Assembly (NCBI RefSeq): GCF_030732865.1
Contig: NZ_JASHKB010000002.1
Location: forward strand, 62,001 to 126,000
Reading direction: 5' to 3'
Length of the DNA stretch: 64,000 nt
Source of the DNA: Roseitalea sp. MMSF_3546
GTDB taxonomy: Bacteria; Pseudomonadota; Alphaproteobacteria; Rhizobiales; Rhizobiaceae
The position numbers and the translations under genes are program-made. The notes beneath the pieces are model-generated. The model saw nothing but the letters and a program-made list of their open reading frames with translations. It searched no databases and was not told the origin of the DNA. Positions 17,882 through 24,788 of the stretch are shown in pieces (position 1 is the first letter of the stretch; every line of letters starts with the position of its first letter).

Positions 17882-18906
17882 TACCCGACCTCTTTGCGGA
17901 TGTCCTCGGTCATTTCGAGGATCTTCAAGGTCATGACGTCGTCGACCGAGGGCACCTCGCCCTTGAACTGGTCGAGATCGGCGTATTGCCGGATCTGCCG
18001 CTCCCAGTTCTCGCGGTTCATCGCGGCCCAGCCGTTCTCGGCGGTGTTCTCGTTGAAGGAGAATTCGAGCACGCCCTGGATCGCTTCGAGCTCGCTGGCC
18101 TTGTCGAGATTGGGATAGGCCTCGACGAGCGCGTCGACCGCCGCCTCGGGGTTCTCGCGGGCAAAGCCCCAGCCGCGGGCCGAGCCGCGCATGAAGGCGG
18201 CGATGGGCTCGGCGTCGTTGTCCAGCGTCTCGTCGGTGGCGTAATAGACATTGGCATAAAGCTGGATGCCGGTGTCCCACAGCATCAGGTCGACGCGATC
18301 ATCGCCAATCACCTTGAGCGCGTTGGTGTTGGTCAGCCAGCCGGTGACGGCCTGGGCCTGGCCGGTCATGAGCTGGTTCATGTCCGAGCCCATATTGACG
18401 ATCTCGACATCGTCCTCGGAGATGTCGTTGGCGGCGAGAAGCGCGCGCAGCAGGATGAAGGCGGTCGGCTGGGTGGCGATGGTCTTGCCGACCATGTCGG
18501 CCGGCTCGCGAATGGGGTCGGCTTCCAGCGAGAAATAGGTGAAGGGATGCTTCTGATAGCCCGCCGCAAACGCCTTGACCGGAATGCCGGCCGAACGGGC
18601 CAGCATGACGGACGGGCTCGACGACAACTGGCCGAGCGTTGACCGGCCGGCGGCCACGCCGGCAACACCGTCGACGTTCGGCCCGCCTGGCACGATCTCC
18701 AGGTTCACGCCTTCCTCTTCGTAGTATCCGTTCTTCTGGGCGACGACCTCGCCGGTGATGCCGTTGGAAGCCAGCCATCCCAACTGCATGGTTACCGTGC
18801 TCTGGGCGCCGGCGCGCCGGACGCCGATCAGGCTGGTCGTGGCCGCCGCGGCCAGTGTGGCGCCCGATGCGGCGAGAAATCGGCGCTTGGTCAGCAGGTG
18901 GTTCAT
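17881..18906 (-). CDS. Periplasmic binding protein, NMT1/THI5-like (NitT/TauT family)
   Basis: Binding protein of 341 residues that begins the operon. The N-terminus MNHLLTKRRFLAASGATLAA resembles a twin-arginine signal (TKRRFL, Lys-Arg variant). The mature protein shows the NMT1/THI5 pattern: LGWLASNGITGEVVAQKNGYYEEEG, LGQLSSSPSVMLARSAGIPVKAFAAG and TQPTAFILLRALLAAN. GGGAG precedes the chosen ATG at about seven bases. Relatives bind pyrimidine precursors, taurine, sulfonates or aromatic acids. The catabolic enzymes downstream imply that the ligand is degraded rather than used as a cofactor precursor. Confidence 0.92.
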   Translation of the reverse strand: MNHLLTKRRFLAASGATLAAAATTSLIGVRRAGAQSTVTMQLGWLASNGITGEVVAQKNGYYEEEGVNLEIVPGGPNVDGVAGVAAGRSTLGQLSSSPSVMLARSAGIPVKAFAAGYQKHPFTYFSLEADPIREPADMVGKTIATQPTAFILLRALLAANDISEDDVEIVNMGSDMNQLMTGQAQAVTGWLTNTNALKVIGDDRVDLMLWDTGIQLYANVYYATDETLDNDAEPIAAFMRGSARGWGFARENPEAAVDALVEAYPNLDKASELEAIQGVLEFSFNENTAENGWAAMNRENWERQIRQYADLDQFKGEVPSVDDVMTLKILEMTEDIRKEVG

Positions 18907-19256
18907 GGCAGTTCTCCCTTTGGCGGACGGCCGGACATCGCATTCTGGCCGCCAATTCACTCCCTGGACGGAATGGTTCCCCAAAACCGTAGCGGGAATA
19001 AAGCGCAAAGTTTCGGTCGCCGCGTTGCTGAAATGCGAACGATATTGCCGATCGTGCTGCTCGACCGGCATCGCCGGCGAGCCGGCGGAGGCGTCCGCCC
19101 GGGCTGCGGGGATGGCGGTCATGGTACCCGCTTTTGGTCCGGATCGCCAGACGGACATGCGTCGCGCCAGACGCGCCGCCGCGCGCGCCGGCGCTGCGGA
19201 CCGCCGGCCGGATCGTCCCGTCATGAAAATGTGAAAGCGCCGGCCGGGACCGGCCA
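18907..19256. other. Divergent intergenic region between the catabolic operon and imuA
   Basis: A 350-base spacer with no convincing gene. It must hold the promoter of the leftward importer-catabolic operon; the part nearest that gene (18960-19040) is less GC-rich and includes CGGGAATAAAGCG. I see no clear operator repeat. Its right end runs into the imuA promoter. Confidence 0.5.
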
Positions 19257-19297
19257 TTGACTCCCGATTTGAACCGCGCTTAGAACATATCATGAAC
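19257..19297 (+). promoter_or_regulatory. imuA promoter with LexA (SOS) box over the start codon
   Basis: GAACATATCATGAAC at 19283-19297 is GAAC-N7-GAAC, the alphaproteobacterial LexA site (on the other strand GTTC-N7-GTTC). TTGACT at 19257-19262 and TAGAAC at 19281-19286, 18 bases apart, make a -35/-10 pair whose transcript would begin at or within a base or two of the imuA ATG at 19292. No Shine-Dalgarno sequence is present, so a leaderless message is likely. LexA bound here would cover the -10 and the start site. A further GAAC occurs at 19271. Confidence 0.8.
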
Positions 19298-19987
19298 ATT
19301 AAGGTGCTCGACCATGACAGTCTCCAGGCGCGCCTTGGAGTGGCCGAACCGCATGCGCCCACGGCGATGCTGCACGAGGTCTTTGCCGAAAGCCGCGACG
19401 GGGCGGGCCTGGGCTTCGTGTTCGCCATGGCCGGGCGGAAGGCGCGGGCCGGCCGGCCGATCCTGTGGGTGCAGGAGCGCATGGCGCTTCTTGAAGGCGG
19501 GGTTCCCAGCGTGCGCGGGCTTGCCGGCTGGACCGTGCCGGACGGGCTCATCCGGGTGCGCGCGCGCAACGGGACCGATCTTCTGTGGGCGATGGAGGAA
19601 GGGCTGAGATGCCAAAACCTGTCGGCGGTGATCGGCGAGATCTGGGGCGAGGCGCAGGCGCTCGACTTCACCGCGACGCGCCGGCTTGCCATGCGCGCCA
19701 GGGCGAACGGCGTGCCGGCCTATCTGCTGCGCGTGGCCGCTTCGCCCGGGCTCAGCGCGGCCGGCGAGCGCTGGCGCATCAAGGCATTGCCCTCGACCGT
19801 TCACCCCTACAACCGCAAGGCGCCGGGCGATCCGCGCTGGGCGCTGGAGATGTTCCGCGCGCGCTGGCAGCGGCCGGGTGCATGGGTGGGGCGGTATGAC
19901 CGGGCGGCGCATCGTCTCGATCTATCTGCCCGGGCTGGCGATGGAGCGGTGGCGGATCATCAACGCAACGCCGCCCGCACCGGATGA
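19292..19987 (+). CDS. imuA: SOS mutagenesis protein ImuA
   Basis: Accessory protein of error-prone repair, 231 residues. It shows the ImuA pattern: LHEVFAESRDGAGLGFVFAMA near 28-48, PILWVQERMALLEGG, and an end with RWRIKALPSTVHPYNRKAPGDPRWALEMFRARWQRPG. These proteins are RecA/SulA-like but I see no Walker A motif. It is first in imuA-imuB-dnaE2 and overlaps imuB by 92 bases in another frame. The last 30 residues, read within imuB, are not typical and may be free to vary. Expression should be SOS-induced through the LexA box at its start. Confidence 0.9.
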   Translation: MNIKVLDHDSLQARLGVAEPHAPTAMLHEVFAESRDGAGLGFVFAMAGRKARAGRPILWVQERMALLEGGVPSVRGLAGWTVPDGLIRVRARNGTDLLWAMEEGLRCQNLSAVIGEIWGEAQALDFTATRRLAMRARANGVPAYLLRVAASPGLSAAGERWRIKALPSTVHPYNRKAPGDPRWALEMFRARWQRPGAWVGRYDRAAHRLDLSARAGDGAVADHQRNAARTG

Positions 19988-21431
19988 GGCGCCCATCGTG
20001 CTGGCGCGCACCGCTCCGCACGGTCCGGTGGTCCATGCGGCGAACGCGGCGGCCGAGGGGGTCGGCGTCCGAGCCGGCGCGCGGGTCGTCGACATGCACG
20101 CCCTGTGTCCGCATTTGCGGGTTTTCGACGCCGATCCGCAGGGCGATCGGCAGGCGCTCGACCGGCTGGTGATGTGGGCCCGGCGCTGGTGCCCGTGGAG
20201 CGCGGCCGATGGCGAGACCGGCCTGGTGCTCGACACCACCGGTTCGGACCATCTGTGGGGCGGCGAGGCGGCGATGCTGAAGGCGATGAAGACCGACCTT
20301 GCCGGCATCGGCCTTGGCGCGCGGCCGGCCCTGGCGCCAAGCCGGGGCGCGGCCTGGGCGCTGGCGCGCTATGGGCCGGAGGCGGCCATCGTGGCAACGC
20401 AGGATGACATTTTCGACGCGCTGGCGCCGCTGCCGGTCGAGGCGCTGCGGCTCGACGGCGAGACGGTGCTGGTGTTGCGCCGGCTCGGACTGAAGACCAT
20501 CGGCGCGCTGGCCGAGGTTCCGCGCCTGGCGCTGGCACGGCGGTTTTCCGGCGCGCTGTCGTCGCTGGAAGCGCCGCTCAGGCGGCTCGACCAGGCCTTT
20601 GGCCGGCGTGCCGAGCCGGTGGTCAGCGCCGCCGAGCCCGAGCGCTTTCGCGCACTTGTCAGGCTGGCCGAACCGGTGGTCGATGTGGCACCGTTCCTGC
20701 CCGGGCTGGCCGACGATCTTTGCGCCCGTCTTGGCGCGCGCGGCATGGGCGCGCGGCGGCTGACGCTGATGGCCTTCCGCGTGGATGGCGATGTCGGGGT
20801 GACGGCGATCGCCATGTCGCGGCCGAGCCGGGCACCGCGCCATTTCGCCCGGCTGTTCGACGGCCGGCTCGACGGGCTCGATCCCGGCTTCGGCTTCGAT
20901 GCGATCGCGCTGGAGGCCGATCGCGTCGAACCGCTTCATGCCGCGCAGGCGCGGTTCGAGGGCGGCGAGGACGGGCAGATCGCGCTCGGCTTTCTGATCG
21001 ACCGGCTGGTGGCACGCTTCGGCCATGAGGCGGTGACGCGGCCGGGCCTGCGCGAAAGCCACATGCCCGAGCGCGCCGAGTTCTGGGCGCCGGCGCTTGC
21101 GGGCACGGCGAACGCGCTCGAACCTGTGTCCGCGCCCGAGCGGCCGCTGCGGCTTCTGACCCATCCCGAGGAGATCGGCGTCGTCTATTCGGTGCCCGAC
21201 GGACCGCCGGCGCGCTTCATCTGGCGCCGGCTCGACCACCGCGTGGTGCGCTATGAGGGGCCCGAGCGGATCGCGCCGGAATGGTGGCGCGAGCGTTCGA
21301 ATGCGCGACTGCGCGATTATTACCGCATCGAGGACGACCAGGGGCGGCGCTACTGGCTGTTCCGCGAGGGTTTGCTGGGCGATGGCCGCGGCGGACCGCC
21401 GCGCTGGTTCATGCACGGGCTGTTTCCGTAA
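19896..21431 (+). CDS. imuB: Y-family polymerase-like protein ImuB
   Basis: Protein of 511 residues related to DinB polymerases but probably not catalytic. The N-terminal motif reads RIVSIYLPGLAMERWR where active enzymes have an acidic residue, and the palm motif is LVLDTTGSDHLWGGE. ImuB is known to act as an adaptor that brings DnaE2 and ImuA to the sliding clamp. The C-terminus (RIEDDQGRRYWLFREGLL) is the family's typical ending. The ATG at 19896 agrees with the usual N-terminus; the frame stays open upstream inside imuA. The stop is directly followed by the dnaE2 ATG (TAAATG). Confidence 0.93.
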   Translation: MTGRRIVSIYLPGLAMERWRIINATPPAPDEAPIVLARTAPHGPVVHAANAAAEGVGVRAGARVVDMHALCPHLRVFDADPQGDRQALDRLVMWARRWCPWSAADGETGLVLDTTGSDHLWGGEAAMLKAMKTDLAGIGLGARPALAPSRGAAWALARYGPEAAIVATQDDIFDALAPLPVEALRLDGETVLVLRRLGLKTIGALAEVPRLALARRFSGALSSLEAPLRRLDQAFGRRAEPVVSAAEPERFRALVRLAEPVVDVAPFLPGLADDLCARLGARGMGARRLTLMAFRVDGDVGVTAIAMSRPSRAPRHFARLFDGRLDGLDPGFGFDAIALEADRVEPLHAAQARFEGGEDGQIALGFLIDRLVARFGHEAVTRPGLRESHMPERAEFWAPALAGTANALEPVSAPERPLRLLTHPEEIGVVYSVPDGPPARFIWRRLDHRVVRYEGPERIAPEWWRERSNARLRDYYRIEDDQGRRYWLFREGLLGDGRGGPPRWFMHGLFP

Positions 21432-24400
21432 ATGCCCGAAGCGCCGCTCACACCCAAACGCCGCACGCTGAGCGAGGAGACCGGCTTTGCACCCAACCCA
21501 CCGAGCGCCTTCGTCGAGCTGGGGCTCGTCTCCTGCTTTTCGTTCCTGCGCGGGGCGTCCGAGGCGGTCGATCTGACCGCCACCGCCTCCCGGCTCGGCT
21601 ACGACGCCATCGGCATCGCCGACTGGAACACCATGGCCGGCGTGGTGCGCTTTCACACCGAGGCCGGGACCGCAAGGATCCGCCCGATCATCGGCGCGCG
21701 CGTGGTGCTCGCCGATGGCGCGGCATTCCTGGCCTATCCAGCCGATCGGGCGGCCTATGGCCGGCTGTGCCGGCTGCTCTCCAAGGGCAAGATGGCCGAT
21801 CTCGATGGCGACTGGCAGCAAAAGGGGGTGTGCGATCTGACGCTCGACGATCTTGCCGCGCATCAGGAAGGGATCGTGCTGATCGCGCTGCCGGGCGACG
21901 ATCTTGACCAATTCGCCGCGCGCCTGCCGGCTTTCGCGCGTGTCCTGCCGGCGATGACCCACATCGCGGCGAGCTATCTCTACCGGGGCGATGACCGGGC
22001 ACGCATTGCGCGGCTCGACCGGCTTGCGCGGACCCATGGCCGGACGATCGTCGCGACCAACGATGTGCACTATCACGCGCCCGAACGCCGGCCGTTGCAG
22101 GACGTGATGACCTGCATCCGCGAGAAGACCAGGATCGAAGAAGCCGGCTTCTTGCTGCACGCCAACGCCGAACGGCACCTGAAATCGCCACAGGCGATGA
22201 TCGCGCTGTTCGCCGACTGGCCCGATGCCATCGCCGAAAGCCGCAAGATCGCCGAGCGCTGCACCTTTTCGCTCGAGGAACTGCGCTATGAATATCCGCG
22301 CGAGACCGTGCCGGGCGGACGCACGCCGCAGCAATGGCTCGAGGAACTGACCGAAAGGGGCGCCAGATGGCGCTATCGGGAGGGCGTGCCCGACAAGGTG
22401 CGCGCGCAGATCGATCACGAACTGAGGCTGATCGAAAAGCTCGACATCGCGCGCTACTTCCTGACCGTGCGCGACGTGGTCGAGTTCGCGCGCGGTCTGG
22501 ACCCGCCGATCCTGTGCCAGGGGCGCGGCTCGGCGGCCAATTCGGCGGTGTGCTACGTGCTCGGCATTACCGCGGTCGACCCTTCCGTGCACGACCTTCT
22601 GTTCGAGCGCTTCGTTTCCGAAGAGCGCAAGGAACCGCCCGATATCGACGTCGATTTCGAGCATGAGCGGCGCGAGGAGGTGATCCAGCACATCTATGAA
22701 AAATACGGACGCGAGCGCGCCGGGCTGTGCGCCACGGTGATCCATTACCGGCCGCGCTCGGCGGTGCGCGAGGTGGGCAAGGTGATGGGCCTGTCCGAGG
22801 ATGTCACCTCGGCCATGGCGCGCACCATCTGGGGAAGCTGGGGCGAGGGCGTCGACGATGCGAAGCTGCGCGAGGCCGGGCTCGACCCGGACGATGCCAT
22901 GCTGCGCCGCGTGGTGACGCTGACCGACCAGCTCATCGGCCTGCCGCGACACCTGTCGCAGCATGTGGGCGGCTTCGTGCTGACCGAGAACCCGCTGGTC
23001 GAGACCGTGCCGGTCGGCAATGGCGCCATGGCCGACCGCAGCTTCATCGAATGGGACAAGGACGACATCGACGCGCTGGGCATATTGAAGATCGATGTTC
23101 TGGCGCTGGGCATGCTGACCTGCATCCGCAAATGCTTCGAGCTGATCGGCGCCCATTACGGGCGCGAGCTGACGCTCGCCAGCCTCGAGCCGACCGACGA
23201 GAAAGTCTACGACATGCTGTGCCGGGGGGATTCGGTCGGCGTTTTCCAGGTCGAAAGCCGGGCGCAGATGAACATGCTGCCGCGCCTGCGTCCGCGCTGC
23301 TTCTACGACCTGGTCATCGAAGTGGCGATCGTGCGGCCCGGGCCGATCCAGGGCGACATGGTGCATCCCTATCTGCGCCGTCGCTCGGGTGCGCAGGACG
23401 TGTTCTATCCCTCGCCGACGCCCGAGCATGGTCCGCCCGACGAACTCGAGCGCATTCTCAAGCGCACGCTCGGCGTGCCGATCTTCCAGGAGCAGGCAAT
23501 GAAGATCGCCATGGTGGCGGCGAGGTTTTCGCCGTTGGAGGCCAACAAGTTGCGCAAGGCGATGGCGACGTTCCGTTCGCGCGGGCAGATGAGCGACCAC
23601 AAGGAGAAGATGGTCGGCCGCATGGTGGAGCGCGGTTACGACCCCGAATTCGCCGCGCGCTGCTTCTCGCAGATCGAGGGGTTCGGCGAATACGGCTTTC
23701 CCGAAAGCCACGCGGCGAGCTTTGCGCTGCTCGTCTACGTGTCGAGCTGGATCAAGTGCCATTATCCGGACGTGTTCGCCTGCGGGCTGCTGAACTCGCA
23801 GCCCATGGGCTTTTACGCGCCCGCGCAGATCGTGCGCGACGCGCGCGAGCATGGTGTCGAGGTGCGCCCGCCCGATGTCAATTTCAGCCAATGGGACAAC
23901 ACGCTCGAGCCGGTCGGGCCGCGCCGGCATGCGCTCAGGCTCGGCTTTCGGCAGGTGGACGGGCTGGCCCGCGCCGAGGCAGACAGGCTGGTGGCGGCGC
24001 GCGAGGCGCCCTATGCCGACATCGCCGATCTGCGGGCGCGATCGCATATGGGCGTGGGCGCGATCGGAAAGCTGGCGGCGGCCGACGCCTTCCGCTCGAT
24101 GGGGCTGGACCGGCGCCAGGCGCTGTGGGACGCGCGCGCGCTCAAGCCGGCGCCCGACCTGCCGCTGTTTGCCGCAGCGCGCGTGCGCGATGAGGGCGCC
24201 GAGGCGCCGGGCATGCTGCCCACGATGCCGGTCAGCGAGCATGTGGTGGCCGATTACCAGACGCTGCGCCTGTCGCTGAAGGCGCACCCGCTGTCCTTCC
24301 TGCGCGAGGGACTGACGAAGAAACGCTTCATCGCCGCGCACACGCTGGCGAGTTGCCGCAACGGGCAGAGCGTGGCGATGGCGGGGCTGGTGCTGGTGCG

Positions 24401-24749
24401 TCAGCGGCCGGGCAGCGCCAGGGGCGTGTGCTTCATCACCATCGAGGATGAAACCGGTGTTGCCAATCTGGTGGTCTGGCCCAAGGTGATGGCACGGTTC
24501 CGCCCGGTCATCATGGGCGCGCGGCTGATGGCGGTGCGCGGGCCGATCCAGAAGGACACCCAATCGGGCGTCATCCATGTCGTCGCCCGGCATCTGGAGG
24601 ATCGCACGGCGGACCTGGCGCAGCTTTCAAGGGAGGCCTTCACCAGCGACTATGCGCGCGCCGACGAGGTGATCAAGCCGATCCCCTCGCGCGGCGAGCG
24701 CCATCCGCGCGATGTCCGGGTGATCCCGAAATCGCGCGACTTTCACTGA
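21432..24749 (+). CDS. dnaE2: Error-prone DNA polymerase III alpha subunit DnaE2
   Basis: C-family polymerase of 1105 residues for damage-induced mutagenesis. The N-terminal PHP domain starts near 27 (FVELGLVSCFSFLRGAS). The catalytic palm carries PDIDVDFE with Asp404 and Asp406, and CQGRGSAANSAVCYVLGIT precedes it. The C-terminal OB-fold is near 975-1060 (VAMAGLVLVRQRPGSARGVCFITIEDE). Length and the lack of the C-terminal clamp and tau-binding extension separate it from replicative DnaE1 (about 1150-1200 residues). It is last in the cassette and shares the LexA-controlled promoter. Confidence 0.97.
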   Translation: MPEAPLTPKRRTLSEETGFAPNPPSAFVELGLVSCFSFLRGASEAVDLTATASRLGYDAIGIADWNTMAGVVRFHTEAGTARIRPIIGARVVLADGAAFLAYPADRAAYGRLCRLLSKGKMADLDGDWQQKGVCDLTLDDLAAHQEGIVLIALPGDDLDQFAARLPAFARVLPAMTHIAASYLYRGDDRARIARLDRLARTHGRTIVATNDVHYHAPERRPLQDVMTCIREKTRIEEAGFLLHANAERHLKSPQAMIALFADWPDAIAESRKIAERCTFSLEELRYEYPRETVPGGRTPQQWLEELTERGARWRYREGVPDKVRAQIDHELRLIEKLDIARYFLTVRDVVEFARGLDPPILCQGRGSAANSAVCYVLGITAVDPSVHDLLFERFVSEERKEPPDIDVDFEHERREEVIQHIYEKYGRERAGLCATVIHYRPRSAVREVGKVMGLSEDVTSAMARTIWGSWGEGVDDAKLREAGLDPDDAMLRRVVTLTDQLIGLPRHLSQHVGGFVLTENPLVETVPVGNGAMADRSFIEWDKDDIDALGILKIDVLALGMLTCIRKCFELIGAHYGRELTLASLEPTDEKVYDMLCRGDSVGVFQVESRAQMNMLPRLRPRCFYDLVIEVAIVRPGPIQGDMVHPYLRRRSGAQDVFYPSPTPEHGPPDELERILKRTLGVPIFQEQAMKIAMVAARFSPLEANKLRKAMATFRSRGQMSDHKEKMVGRMVERGYDPEFAARCFSQIEGFGEYGFPESHAASFALLVYVSSWIKCHYPDVFACGLLNSQPMGFYAPAQIVRDAREHGVEVRPPDVNFSQWDNTLEPVGPRRHALRLGFRQVDGLARAEADRLVAAREAPYADIADLRARSHMGVGAIGKLAAADAFRSMGLDRRQALWDARALKPAPDLPLFAAARVRDEGAEAPGMLPTMPVSEHVVADYQTLRLSLKAHPLSFLREGLTKKRFIAAHTLASCRNGQSVAMAGLVLVRQRPGSARGVCFITIEDETGVANLVVWPKVMARFRPVIMGARLMAVRGPIQKDTQSGVIHVVARHLEDRTADLAQLSREAFTSDYARADEVIKPIPSRGERHPRDVRVIPKSRDFH

Positions 24750-24752
24750 CCG

Positions 24753-24779
24753 GCCGTCGCCGCGCAACGCGGCGACGGC
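24753..24779. terminator. GC hairpin between convergent dnaE2 and dabA
   Basis: A perfect 12-base stem (24753-24764 with 24768-24779) closes a three-base loop between the converging stops. There is no T-run on either strand, so it may slow polymerase from both sides rather than be a textbook intrinsic terminator. Confidence 0.5.
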
Positions 24780-24788
24780 GCGGCCTCG

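Noticed and set aside
19779-24593. A 1604-codon open frame antisense to imuB and dnaE2
   Set aside because: It mirrors the codon bias of GC-rich genes, is rich in Arg/His/Gly/Ala repeats, has no recognisable domain, and the sense strand encodes clear ImuB and DnaE2.
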